Below the pieces are notes generated by a model, which ran no database searches, had not been told where the DNA came from, and was given only the letters and a program-made list of their open reading frames with translations. The translations under genes were made by a program, and so were the position numbers. DNA of 34,895 nt, taken from contig DYDL01000006.1 of NCBI GenBank assembly GCA_020717925.1, forward strand, positions 1 to 34,895. Direction: 5' to 3'. The DNA comes from Desulfocapsa sp. (GTDB taxonomy: Bacteria > Desulfobacterota > Desulfobulbia > Desulfobulbales > CG2-30-60-27). Of the stretch, positions 15,539 through 24,047 are shown piece by piece (within the stretch, counting starts at the first letter, position 1; each line of letters begins with the position of its first letter).

Positions 15539-16762
15539 ATGGAACAGCCAAAACCACACGTATTGTTCGTGGATGACGAAAAGGGCATTCTTACCGCCCT
15601 GCGCAGGCTTTTTAACGATGAGGACTGGGAGATGTTCTTTGCCACCAGTGCCGAGGAGGGGTTGCGCATTCTCGCGCAAGAACCGATGGATCTGGTGGTT
15701 TCCGACGTGCGAATGCCGGAGATGAATGGCATCGATTTTTTGAGCGAAGTAAAGAAAAATTATTCCCACATCGTGCGGATATTCCTGAGCGGCTATGCCG
15801 ACAATAAGGCAGTCATCAAGGCCTTTGCCGAAGGTTGCGCGCAGCAGTTGTTGCCCAAACCATGGGATGACGAGGAACTGCGCGAGGTAGTCCGCGGCGC
15901 CCTGCGGCAGGCCTTGAAACAAAAAGAAAGGTTCCAGGGGTTGCAGCAGGTGATCAATTCAATCACCGCCCTGCCCCCCATGCCCCAGACCTATATGAAG
16001 GTGAAGGAAAACCTCTCCGACCCGGATGGTTTTTCCGTCGACAAGGTGGCCAAGGTAATTGCCCAGGATGTTTCCCTGTCCGCGGAGATGATCCGCTGGG
16101 CCAACTCCGCCCTGTTCGGACAGCGGCAGGAGGTGGAATCGGTGCAACGTGCCTTGATAGTGTTGGGCAGCGATATCGTCGAGGGCGTTATCCTGGCCCA
16201 TTCGGTCTTTCAGCCGACAAACGCTGGACCAGTGGCCGATTTCAGCCGCAAGGAATTTCATACCCATTCCATGGCCTGCGGCATCATAGCCAAAAAACTT
16301 ATGAAATTACAAGGATTCCAGGAGTCGGAATATGGCGATCGCGCCTTCACCGCCGGCCTGCTTCACGATATCGGCAAACTGGTGGAGGAGGTCTGTCTGC
16401 CCGCGGCCTTTGAGGAGATAATCTGCCTGGCCCGCGACCAGCGAGAATCCATGGAACAGGCGGAGCAGGAAAAAATCGGCACAACCCACGAGGAAATCGG
16501 CAGCTACCTGGCGGAATGGTGGAGCATGCCGTCATTCATCGTCAATGCCATCCGCTGGCACCACAACCCCGCGTTGTGCAACACCGACCATGAAATCATT
16601 GAGGCGGTACACATGGCCGACGCTCTGGCGCAACGCTTCAACCTGGGCCAGAGTGGCAACCATTGCCCGCCGACAATCGACCCGGCCTGCGAGGCCCGCT
16701 GGGCACTAACCGAGGAGCAGTTTGCCAGCCTGCGGGAGGAGGTTACCCAAGCGCTTCCCTGA
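15539..16762 (+). CDS. Response regulator with C-terminal HDOD domain
   Basis: A 407-residue two-domain regulator. The N-terminal receiver (~1-120) has HVLFVDDEKG, phospho-Asp ~56 in LVVSDVRMPEMNG, FLSGYAD and the Lys in LLPKPWDD. A helical linker leads to an HDOD domain (~135-340): ITALPPMPQTYMKVKENLSDPD, IAQDVSLSAEMIRWANSALFG, VQRALIVLGSDIVEGVILA, and FTAGLLHDIGKLVEEV, in which the HD pair is kept, followed by a C-terminal HD-like part (IRWHHNPAL). HDOD proteins usually act in signalling rather than as proven c-di-GMP phosphodiesterases; the HD-GYP GYP motif is absent. Two ATGs occur (15536, 15539); AGGAG spacing favours the second. It has its own promoter. Confidence 0.92.
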   Translation: MEQPKPHVLFVDDEKGILTALRRLFNDEDWEMFFATSAEEGLRILAQEPMDLVVSDVRMPEMNGIDFLSEVKKNYSHIVRIFLSGYADNKAVIKAFAEGCAQQLLPKPWDDEELREVVRGALRQALKQKERFQGLQQVINSITALPPMPQTYMKVKENLSDPDGFSVDKVAKVIAQDVSLSAEMIRWANSALFGQRQEVESVQRALIVLGSDIVEGVILAHSVFQPTNAGPVADFSRKEFHTHSMACGIIAKKLMKLQGFQESEYGDRAFTAGLLHDIGKLVEEVCLPAAFEEIICLARDQRESMEQAEQEKIGTTHEEIGSYLAEWWSMPSFIVNAIRWHHNPALCNTDHEIIEAVHMADALAQRFNLGQSGNHCPPTIDPACEARWALTEEQFASLREEVTQALP

Positions 16763-16787
16763 CCGGTTTGCCGGGGAAAGAAAATCG

Positions 16788-17684
16788 TCATGGGGCAATG
16801 GCCGCCAATTGCCCCATGGTCGTTGTCATCCGACATATCACGTCATGAATATGGATTGACTCAAGGCTGGTTGATTCGATCAGCAGTTCGGTGCCCTCCG
16901 GCAAGATCCCGCCCAAAAGACGCAATACTTCCCGAGCAGTCTCGCGTACCGCATCCTCGGCAAACTGGGGATAACAATGGGCTCGCAGGACAAGGTCGGC
17001 CTCATCGGAACGTTTCAACAGATCGCTGGTAACATGCAGGGCCGCTTCCAGGCAGGCAAGAAGATCATCGTGGTGCAACCGCATTGCCACTGGTCCTATC
17101 TCCAGCCAGGTGCGGGAGCGTTGCGAATGGGTGGGCTGGGGGCATGGTTCCGACTTCTGCCCGTAAAGCACGCTATTATAGGCCTGGGTGCATGGGCAGG
17201 CCGTGATATGGTGCAAGCCGGCCCCCAGGGTAGCGCGGGTTGCCACCTGCTCCCCGGTTCTGCTCAAGTCCACCCGGACCATGATCTCGACCGCGTCAAT
17301 GGAAGTGCGGCCGCTAATCCGGGTGGTGCGCGCTACCGGGATCTCGCCGCTGAGATGTACCGACCCGGCCGTGGCCTCCTGGCGCAGAATCACCAGACGA
17401 CCAAGTTCCTCGGCGTATTCCCTTGGATCAACAAACTTCCGGCCATGGAGCTGGCTGACGACCTCCTCCATGCGCGACATATGGATACCACGGAGGTGTC
17501 CCGGCAGATCCACCTCCAGTCGGACCGTAAAAGCAAGACGACCCTGGGGCAGATCCACCCACACCGTTTTATTGGCAATGCCAACCGCGCCTAAAGGCGC
17601 GGCAAAAACCGGCCGCTGGCCGGGCACATCCACGCATTGTTCCAGCACCCGCCGATGGTCATCAGAGGTGATGACATGGTTCAA
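16788..17684 (-). CDS. GTP cyclohydrolase, MptA/FolE2 family (COG1469)
   Basis: Opens GTP with loss of formate; FolE2 yields dihydroneopterin triphosphate, archaeal MptA yields the 2',3'-cyclic phosphate. Family motifs: PLGAVGIANKTVWVDL, LPGHLRGIHMSRMEE, HLSGEIPVART, ATLGAGLHHITACPCTQAYN with the metal-binding Cys, and PQPTHSQRSRTWLEI with the conserved His. The long insert between CPC and THSQR resembles MptA more than the compact FolE2 form. The track start at 17759 runs through the glycosyltransferase gene; TTG 17684 overlaps its TGA as TTGA and gives 298 residues, so I prefer it. It ends the reductase/PP-loop/GT2 gene group. The pterin product and its use here are unknown. Confidence 0.85.
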   Translation of the reverse strand: MNHVITSDDHRRVLEQCVDVPGQRPVFAAPLGAVGIANKTVWVDLPQGRLAFTVRLEVDLPGHLRGIHMSRMEEVVSQLHGRKFVDPREYAEELGRLVILRQEATAGSVHLSGEIPVARTTRISGRTSIDAVEIMVRVDLSRTGEQVATRATLGAGLHHITACPCTQAYNSVLYGQKSEPCPQPTHSQRSRTWLEIGPVAMRLHHDDLLACLEAALHVTSDLLKRSDEADLVLRAHCYPQFAEDAVRETAREVLRLLGGILPEGTELLIESTSLESIHIHDVICRMTTTMGQLAAIAP

Positions 17685-18484
17685 AGCATGTTGTCCCGAC
17701 GCAGGGCAGTGTACCACTCCTGGACCGTGGTCCAGGTCTCCTCGTTTTGCAGAAGCCATTGCTCCATTTCCTCAAAGCGCCGCACGGCCAGATGACCGCC
17801 AAGTTGATCTGCCCGGCTCGCTGCCCCCAACTGGCGCACCGCGGCCAGGATGGCCCGGCGGTCCACCATGGCGCAAAGGCTGCCCTCGTGCAGTAGCCGT
17901 TCCGTTATGGGCGCATTTCCGGCAAAGCCAAACGGAAAGCGGGCCGCCAATCGTAAAAAAAATGCCCAGTCCTCACCCAACAGGCCGGGGCCGAATCCTC
18001 CGACCGTAAGAAAGGCCTCGCGGGTCACGGCCATGGCCGATGGCACCAAGAAGCACCAACGCCTAAGCGCATGCCGACAGTCACCTTCAACCGCCTCCCC
18101 TGCTCCAGGTAGTCGGAATTCACCGCCGTGCACCTTGTTCCGGTTCCGAGTCACCCCATAGGCCACGACAAAGCCCCGTTCCATCGTCTCCCGCAAGGCC
18201 CGAACATGACCCGGCAGCCAGATGTCGTCCGAGTCGAGAAACATCAACAGGTCATGGGTCGCGGCAGCAACGCCGGCGTTGCGCGCCAATCCCGGACCAT
18301 CGCCACCAAGACGCACCAGCGTGATCTCGGGGAAACAAGCACGCACCAGCTCCACGGTGCCGTCGGTGGAACCGTCATCCACCACCACGATCTCCACGGC
18401 CAGATCCTGGGCCTGCGCGCTGGCAATGGCCGCGAAAACAAGTTCGCGCCTGTTCCGAGTTGGAATGATGCAGCTCACGCCCAT
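17681..18484 (-). CDS. Family 2 glycosyltransferase
   Basis: A 267-residue GT-A fold glycosyltransferase with an inverting GT2 signature. The N-terminus VSCIIPTRNRRELVFAAIASAQAQ binds the nucleotide; IVVVDDGSTDGTVEL and LARNAGVAAATHDLLMFLDSDDIWLP carry the acidic metal ligands (DSDD). A predicted acceptor region (CFLVPSAMAVTREAFLTVGGFG, EDWAFFLRLAARFPFGF) follows, with the ED motif near the catalytic base. No membrane segment is seen, so it is a soluble enzyme. It lies 8 bases after the PP-loop gene and overlaps the cyclohydrolase TTG start. Donor and acceptor are unknown; a soluble GT2 beside a pterin-type cyclohydrolase could act on a small molecule or cofactor, but surface-sugar synthesis is equally possible. 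Confidence 0.9.
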   Translation of the reverse strand: MGVSCIIPTRNRRELVFAAIASAQAQDLAVEIVVVDDGSTDGTVELVRACFPEITLVRLGGDGPGLARNAGVAAATHDLLMFLDSDDIWLPGHVRALRETMERGFVVAYGVTRNRNKVHGGEFRLPGAGEAVEGDCRHALRRWCFLVPSAMAVTREAFLTVGGFGPGLLGEDWAFFLRLAARFPFGFAGNAPITERLLHEGSLCAMVDRRAILAAVRQLGAASRADQLGGHLAVRRFEEMEQWLLQNEETWTTVQEWYTALRRDNML

Positions 18485-18492
18485 GGCAAGCC

Positions 18493-19236
18493 CTACCGGC
18501 CTGGAGGAAAAACCATGGCCGCCTCCTGGACGCGACCCGCCAGCTTGTGTTCCACGTAACGGCTGACCCGGGGCAGCATGTCATCAAGATATTGACCTAT
18601 CTCGGACTCTGTAGCCGTGGTCAGCGTCTGGCAGAAAAGGCATTTGCGCTCCCCACCGCCGGTGGATGGCAGGCCGAAGTCCTCAAGCACCTGCCGGGTA
18701 ACCATGACGTCATCAAAGTCCTCGTACACCGGAAAGGTCGTGGTAATGCCGAACTGTTGGGAAAAATCGGCAATTTTCTCCATGAAAACCGCGGTCTGCT
18801 CCGGGTAATGGTTTTGTTTCCGCGTATATCCGGCCACCACCATGGGCACCAGATGTTCCACGCCATAGAGTACGGACCGGGCGTGCATGCCCACCTTGCA
18901 GGCCACACAGACCAGATTTTTACCGCCATAACGTGGCATGATCTCCTCGTAGCGATCCAGCCACAGCCCCTGAAAGAGGCGTCCCATGTCCAGTTCAACC
19001 ATGGTTGATTCGGCCAGTCTTTCCGGCGCTGACACCTGCTTTTGCAGAATCCGCTGGGCCATCTCAAATCGTTGTCTGGGGAAATCGGCAAAACGCTCCA
19101 TGCCGTTGCGCATATGGAGCAGATGAATATGACGCGGCCGTGGCAACTCACGATGGCACCCTACCGCGGCCAGGGCATAAAGAGCCAGGGAATCGGTGCC
19201 GCCGGAAAAAAGAATGGCCAGATCTTTGCGTTCCAA
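18493..19236 (-). CDS. PP-loop ATPase with two CxxC pairs, unassigned
   Basis: A 247-residue ATP-pyrophosphatase-fold protein. The PP-loop is ILFSGGTDSLALYALA (~8-23). Two CxxC pairs, CVAC (110-113) and CLFC (199-202), suggest a zinc or iron-sulfur site. The mid part (MPRYGGKNLVCVACKVGMHARSVLYG, VVAGYTRKQNHYPEQTAVFM) has the layout of QueC-like or tRNA-thiolation enzymes, but the C-terminal four-Cys QueC pattern is not there, so I do not call it QueC. The start is TTG 19236, decided by AAAGGAGCACGCC just upstream. It lies 12 bases after the reductase gene and 8 before the glycosyltransferase gene. Adenylation of an acid, or amidation or thiolation of a small molecule, is likely; the substrate is unknown. 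Confidence 0.75.
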   Translation of the reverse strand: MERKDLAILFSGGTDSLALYALAAVGCHRELPRPRHIHLLHMRNGMERFADFPRQRFEMAQRILQKQVSAPERLAESTMVELDMGRLFQGLWLDRYEEIMPRYGGKNLVCVACKVGMHARSVLYGVEHLVPMVVAGYTRKQNHYPEQTAVFMEKIADFSQQFGITTTFPVYEDFDDVMVTRQVLEDFGLPSTGGGERKCLFCQTLTTATESEIGQYLDDMLPRVSRYVEHKLAGRVQEAAMVFPPGR

Positions 19237-19248
19237 GGCGTGCTCCTT

Positions 19249-19884
19249 TTATTTCTTTACGCGGTAGCGCAGATAGAGCTCGCCTTGCTCCCCTTGGCGC
19301 ACGGCGAGCAGTTCACACGGCAGAAAAGGATCGCCCAGGGGTACGGAACCTTCGGCCAGGGAGGCGGCGTAACGGTCACCGGAAAGGAAGGGGCACAACG
19401 TAACCATCAACTCGTCTACCACGCCTTGGGACAGGCAGGCGTGGTTCAGCCGGCCGCCTCCTTCCACCAGCACCCGGCGCGCCCCACGCCGGGCCAGTTC
19501 CGCAAAGGCCGGAGCCAGCAGCAGGCCGCCAGGGCCGGCAGTCAGGCCGACCACCTCGGCCCGATCCCCAAAGCGCCCGCCAAGTTCAGCCACAAGCTCA
19601 TGGCCGGTAAAGATCAATGGCACCGGGCCTTTACAAAAAAGTTGTTTCTTTTGCCAGGGAAAATCTCCCGAACCGCTGACCACCCCCCGCAGGCGGTCAG
19701 CGAAAAGCACCCCGCCCGGGCCCCGCATCTCGGGGTCACCGTCCCGGAGGGTGCCAGCCCCCAGCAAGCTCGCATCGGTTTCCTGGCGCATCCGTTCAAG
19801 CAATTGCCGGTCTTCCTGACTGCCCATGGTGGCCGGGCTGATTCGGCCGCACAGGGTAATGGCGGCAATCAGGATGACTTTCAT
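19249..19884 (-). CDS. RibD_C / dihydrofolate reductase-like NAD(P)H oxidoreductase
   Basis: A 211-residue stand-alone RibD C-terminal (DHFR-fold) protein. The N-terminus MKVILIAAITLCGRISPATMGSQEDRQLLERMRQETDASLLGAGTLRDGDPEMRG is the family start with the GAGTLRDGDP loop; ARRVLVEGGGRLNHACLSQGVVDELMVTLCPFLSGD is the cofactor-binding half. In RibD this fold reduces the ribosylamino-pyrimidine; stand-alone forms include pterin and pyrimidine reductases. The gene begins 36 bases after the histidine kinase stop and heads the four-gene group ending in a GTP cyclohydrolase, so a pteridine or pyrimidine substrate is plausible. No clear ribosome site precedes the ATG at 19884. Assignment as reductase is firm; substrate is inferred. 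Confidence 0.8.
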   Translation of the reverse strand: MKVILIAAITLCGRISPATMGSQEDRQLLERMRQETDASLLGAGTLRDGDPEMRGPGGVLFADRLRGVVSGSGDFPWQKKQLFCKGPVPLIFTGHELVAELGGRFGDRAEVVGLTAGPGGLLLAPAFAELARRGARRVLVEGGGRLNHACLSQGVVDELMVTLCPFLSGDRYAASLAEGSVPLGDPFLPCELLAVRQGEQGELYLRYRVKK

Positions 19885-19919
19885 GCCAGATGTCGCGCCA
19901 AGCCAAAATTCATGACGTC

Positions 19920-21635
19920 TTATCCCTTCTTCCGCGGCCGGGAAGCCGGATGCTGTGGCAACCGCACGATAAATACCGAGCCCTTGCCCGGGACCGAGCG
20001 TGCCGTGATCTCACCGCCGTGCCGTGCGGCAATGGAGGAACAGGTGGCAAGGCCGATGCCGGACCCCTCATACTTGCTGCGGGGGTGCAGCCGTTCAAAG
20101 GGGGTAAAGATCCGGGCCAGGTGCTTCTCGTCAAAACCAATGCCGTTGTCCTCCACCATGATCTCGCACATGCCATTCTCGACCAAGCGGCTGTAAACCT
20201 GCACGACCGGAGGACGATTCTCCTTGTTGAATTTGAGGGCGTTGGCAATGATATTCTGGAAAAGCTGGCGCACCTGCACCTGGTCACCTTCCAGGTCATG
20301 CAGCACCGACAGTTTGATGGTGGCGTTCACTTTCTTGACCTGTTCCACCAGATCGTCCACCACCTCCTGCATCAGGGTGTTCAAATCAATAGGCACCAGT
20401 GCGCTCTCGCTACGGGCAATGCGGGAGAGTTGCAACAGGTCATCAATGAGGGCCTGCATTTTACCGGCGGACCGCTGAATCCGGTCCACGTACTGCCGGC
20501 CCTTGCTGTCTAGACTGAGATAGCATCGATCAATAAGTTTTTCGCAAAAGGCGATGATCAGGAGCAGGGGCTCCTTGAGATCATGAGAGGCGACATGGGC
20601 AAACTGCTCCAGTTCCCGGTTGGAGCGTTGCAGATGCGTGGCCAGTTCGGTAAGTTCCTCCTCTGCCCTTTCCCGCACCGCCACCTCTCTCTGCAAGTGC
20701 AGGTTAGCGGTGCGCAACTCCTCGGTACGGGCCTCAACCAGTTCGGTAAGTCGCGAGCGATACTTCTCCTCCGACTCGCGAAGCGCCAGTTCGGTGGCCT
20801 TTTTTTCCGTGATATCCTTAAGAATGACCAGAATACCCGGACATTCATGGTTGATGTCGCCCAGGAAGGTGCCGTTCATCAGCACTGTCTTTTTCTTGAC
20901 GCCAACGGTTACAGACACCTCGATATTTGAAAAGGAGGTCTGCGCCGCCAGGGCCTCCTCCAGGGTGCAAGCCTGACACACCTCCCGGCCCAGAAGATCG
21001 CAGCACGCCCTGCCGAACAATTCCTGGTGGCTAGCGCCAAAAAATTCCAGGCAGGCCTGATTAACATCAATGATGCGCAGGCGGTCATCAACTACAAAGG
21101 CGGGCTCGGCCATGCGCTGAAAAACGACAAAGTAACGACGCTTCTCATGCAGCAGATGGTAGCGCGCCTGCCGAAGCTCCTTCTGATAATGGCCAGCCTC
21201 AACCTCCAGCCAGCGGCTGCATAGGCCATCCTCAATCATGTCAAGCAAGCGGCGCAGCACGACACTTTGGGCAAAAGAGCCGCTCTGATCCTGCAAAAAA
21301 ACAATGCATGCCTGGCCGATTAATTTGAAAACAGGGAAAAATTCGGCAAAGGCGATACCATTGTAATGCGCTGTGTCGCAGAGCCGGGCACCAAGCTGTC
21401 TGCACGGCTTACAACCCATGAATTCGGCGCCAGTCCCGGCTTCATCCGGGCCGCGCTCCTCGCACCAACCCCGGATGGCGGCCATTAAATCCCGCAGCAC
21501 GGAACGCCAATGGCTGCTCCGGGCCTCGTCAATGAGTAGGCCGGCGCCAAGTGCGGCAGATAGAAATTTCTGAAAAAGCAACTCCTCATCGCACGCCAGT
21601 AAGGTGGACAATGAAGACCGGCCCGGGTCAGTCAT
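19920..21635 (-). CDS. Cytoplasmic PAS sensor histidine kinase
   Basis: A 571-residue kinase without membrane segments. The N-terminal ~150 residues are of no recognised family but contain a cysteine-rich stretch (GCKPC, LC; ~75-86). A PAS domain (~165-280) has an unusual set of cysteines (GRACCDLLGREVCQACTLEEAL and HECPG), then a coiled coil (~285-345). The HisKA box is LEQFAHVASHDLKEPL with His ~351, the light/redox-type SHDLKEP subgroup. The ATPase has IIANALKFN, EDNGIGFDE, FTPFERLHPRSKYEGSGIGLA. Start 21635 overlaps the der stop by eight bases (ATGACTGA), so it is coupled to der. The cysteines make metal or redox sensing possible, though unproven. No receiver gene is adjacent. Confidence 0.9.
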   Translation of the reverse strand: MTDPGRSSLSTLLACDEELLFQKFLSAALGAGLLIDEARSSHWRSVLRDLMAAIRGWCEERGPDEAGTGAEFMGCKPCRQLGARLCDTAHYNGIAFAEFFPVFKLIGQACIVFLQDQSGSFAQSVVLRRLLDMIEDGLCSRWLEVEAGHYQKELRQARYHLLHEKRRYFVVFQRMAEPAFVVDDRLRIIDVNQACLEFFGASHQELFGRACCDLLGREVCQACTLEEALAAQTSFSNIEVSVTVGVKKKTVLMNGTFLGDINHECPGILVILKDITEKKATELALRESEEKYRSRLTELVEARTEELRTANLHLQREVAVRERAEEELTELATHLQRSNRELEQFAHVASHDLKEPLLLIIAFCEKLIDRCYLSLDSKGRQYVDRIQRSAGKMQALIDDLLQLSRIARSESALVPIDLNTLMQEVVDDLVEQVKKVNATIKLSVLHDLEGDQVQVRQLFQNIIANALKFNKENRPPVVQVYSRLVENGMCEIMVEDNGIGFDEKHLARIFTPFERLHPRSKYEGSGIGLATCSSIAARHGGEITARSVPGKGSVFIVRLPQHPASRPRKKG

Positions 21636-22968
21636 ATTTTTTTCGTGCCCTCTCCCTGAAAAAGACCCGCACGGGCGCCTTTTCCAGCCCCAGCCCCTTG
21701 CGGAAGTAGTTCATTAGATAGCGGTGATAGGAAAAATGTAACCCTTCCGGGTAATTGGCAAAGACGACAAAGGTCGGCGGTTTGCTGCTCAACTGAGTAA
21801 TATAGTAGAGCTTCACCCTCTTGCCCCGGTACAGGGGGGGCGAATGGGCCAGCACCGCTTCCTGCAGCAACCGGTTCAAGCGGCCGGTGGTGAATTCCTG
21901 GCAGTACTGGTCGTAAACCACGCGCACCATGGGCAGGATCTTGCTGACTCCATGGCCGGTAAGGGCGGAGATGGTAAGGGTCGGCGCGTAGCCGATAAAG
22001 GTCGTGGCCCGCTCCACCCCCTCTGACAGATACTTCTGACGGCGCGTATCGCCCTTCACCAGATCCCACTTGTTGACCACCAGTAGGCAGGCGCGGCCCC
22101 GCTCATGGCAATAACCGATGACATTGGTGTCCTGCTCGGTGATCCCCTCCTCGGCATCGATGATGATCAGGACCACATCGCACCGTTCCAGGGTAGACAG
22201 GGCGCCCATGACGGAAAATTTCTCCAGTTTCTCCTGGACCTTGCCCTTGCGCCGGATGCCCGCCGTATCTATGAGAAGAAAGCGAGCACCATTTTTTTCG
22301 AGCAGGGTGTCCACCGCGTCCCTGGTGGTACCGGGCACGGCGGACACCACCATGCGATCCTGGCCCAGCAGACGGTTGACCAGGGAGGATTTGCCCACAT
22401 TGGGCCGCCCCAGACAGGCCAGCCGGATGGTGTCCGCGGGCACACCGCTGTCCACCGCCGGCATGGCCAGGTGGCGGGCCAGGTAATCGAAAAAGGTCTT
22501 AAACCCGAAGCCATGCGAAGCCGACACCGGCCACAGACGCTCCGCGCCCAATTCATAGAACTGCGGCAGCAACCTCTCTTCAACCTCGGGGCCATCCACC
22601 TTGTTGACCAGGTAATACACCGGCTTATCGCTACGGCGCAGCAGATCCACCACCCGATAGTCCTCGGCCGCCAGGCCCGCCTTGCCGTCCAGCACGAGCA
22701 GGATAACATTGGCCTCCTTGACCGCCTGCCAGGTCTGCTCCTGAATACTGCCTGCCATAAGGTCATCGCTGTCGGTTTCCAGACCGCCGGTGTCCACCAG
22801 AATGAACTCCTTTTCCTCCCAGACCACTCGCTGGTAATGACGATCGCGGGTAACGCCGGGCGTTGGATCGACAATGGCCTTGTTTCTGGGGGCCAACCGG
22901 TTGAACAGTGACGATTTCCCCACATTGGGGCGGCCCACCAGGGCCACGATCGGAATGGGGTTGGTCAT
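21628..22968 (-). CDS. der: Ribosome-assembly GTPase Der (EngA)
   Basis: Double-GTPase needed for 50S subunit assembly. The 446 residues hold two G domains, each with a Walker A GRPNVGKSSL (first at ~10, second at ~180), PGVTRD/PGTTRD switch I, DTGGLE and DTAGIRRKGK switch II, and NKVD/NKWD base specificity, followed by the KH-like C-terminal domain ending in RERARKKYD. The track start at 23004 adds 12 residues; ATG 22968 overlaps the upstream kinase stop as ATGA and has AAAGGA before it. Co-transcription with the cell-wall recycling-like genes is not the classic context. Confidence 0.97.
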   Translation of the reverse strand: MTNPIPIVALVGRPNVGKSSLFNRLAPRNKAIVDPTPGVTRDRHYQRVVWEEKEFILVDTGGLETDSDDLMAGSIQEQTWQAVKEANVILLVLDGKAGLAAEDYRVVDLLRRSDKPVYYLVNKVDGPEVEERLLPQFYELGAERLWPVSASHGFGFKTFFDYLARHLAMPAVDSGVPADTIRLACLGRPNVGKSSLVNRLLGQDRMVVSAVPGTTRDAVDTLLEKNGARFLLIDTAGIRRKGKVQEKLEKFSVMGALSTLERCDVVLIIIDAEEGITEQDTNVIGYCHERGRACLLVVNKWDLVKGDTRRQKYLSEGVERATTFIGYAPTLTISALTGHGVSKILPMVRVVYDQYCQEFTTGRLNRLLQEAVLAHSPPLYRGKRVKLYYITQLSSKPPTFVVFANYPEGLHFSYHRYLMNYFRKGLGLEKAPVRVFFRERARKKYD

Positions 22969-24047
22969 GAGTGATGGTCCTTTTGCTGACTCTCTTTGCA
23001 ACACAATGCTTCACAGGCGCCCGCGGCAAGGGACCGCAACCGCGGAAAACGATGCCCGTCCGACTGACTCAGCAGGTCGTGCAAGGTGTGCAGGGCCGGA
23101 GGTATATAATCCCGGAAAAATAGCTTATTGCGTACAGTGGTCAAAAACCCGAAGGCGCCAAGGATCTGCAGGTTCCTCTGCAGGGCCATATAATAATATC
23201 CTGCAATAAAGCGGCCCCGGTCAAGGTAAATATGGCGACCGATCTCGTCCAGATAACACTCCATGAGCTCGCTTCGCTGGTCGCTGCCAAGGCCTGCGTA
23301 GGGATCAAGCAGCAGGGCTGCCAGGTCATAGGCCAGGGGCCCGAGACGGGCGCCCTGAAAATCGATGACCCGGAGCCGGTCTTGGTGCACCATGAGGTTG
23401 CGGGATTGAAAATCCCGGTGCAACAGAAAGTCGGCCGGCTCGGCAGCCGCAAGATTGGCCAGCGCTTCAAACTCCGCCTGCAACCCTTTTTCCGGCTGCT
23501 CCTGACCCAGATAACCCCGCCAAAACCTCTGCAGGAAGTAGCCAGACTCACGTTCCAGCATAAGTGCGCGATCATAACGCTGGGTGTCGCAGCACCAGTT
23601 GACCTCAAAGCCAACCCGCCCTTCAATCTGAAAACGCGCCAGTATTTGCACGGCCTCTTTATACCAGCCCATGGCCGCGGCCGTTCCTTGCTCCTGTATC
23701 ACCTGGTGCAGCAGGGTGTCGCCCAGATCCTCGCATACCACGAGGCCGCTGCCCGGGTCGTAGCCCAGCGGCTCCGGCACCGGGATATGCATGTCATGGA
23801 GATGGTTGCCGATCAAAAAACTGGCCTTGGCCTCGGCGTGTTCACCCTTGGTGCCGACCGGGGGCAGGATGGCGATACAACAAACGCCTGTCAGCCCCAG
23901 GCCAATGGCCAACTCAGGCTCCAGGCGCAGCCTGAAAAAACGCCGCACCGATCCATCCGCGCCACGGGCCTCCACCCGCCAACCCGAAGGGGGTGTCGCC
24001 TGACTGATGGCATCCAGAACCTCGGCTAGTTGTCCGCTGGTCATCAT
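22965..24047 (-). CDS. APH-fold sugar kinase, AmgK-like
   Basis: A phosphotransferase-family kinase of 360 residues. The catalytic part is DFLLHRDFQSRNLMVHQDRLRVIDFQGARLGPLAYDLAALLLDPY, with HRDFQSRN as the catalytic loop and IDFQGA as the metal site. AmgK phosphorylates the anomeric carbon of MurNAc and GlcNAc for peptidoglycan recycling. The neighbour upstream is a sugar-1-phosphate nucleotidyltransferase, as in amgK-murU. The track start at 24167 runs through that neighbour; ATG 24047 overlaps its TGA by four bases. The pairing supports the AmgK call, but other anomeric sugar kinases share the motifs, and the lpx context would also suit a role in LPS sugar supply. Confidence 0.8.
   Translation of the reverse strand: MMTSGQLAEVLDAISQATPPSGWRVEARGADGSVRRFFRLRLEPELAIGLGLTGVCCIAILPPVGTKGEHAEAKASFLIGNHLHDMHIPVPEPLGYDPGSGLVVCEDLGDTLLHQVIQEQGTAAAMGWYKEAVQILARFQIEGRVGFEVNWCCDTQRYDRALMLERESGYFLQRFWRGYLGQEQPEKGLQAEFEALANLAAAEPADFLLHRDFQSRNLMVHQDRLRVIDFQGARLGPLAYDLAALLLDPYAGLGSDQRSELMECYLDEIGRHIYLDRGRFIAGYYYMALQRNLQILGAFGFLTTVRNKLFFRDYIPPALHTLHDLLSQSDGHRFPRLRSLAAGACEALCCKESQQKDHHS

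Noticed and set aside
18493-19236. Calling the PP-loop protein QueC
   Set aside because: The four-cysteine C-terminal pattern of QueC is absent, and queD/queE are not adjacent.
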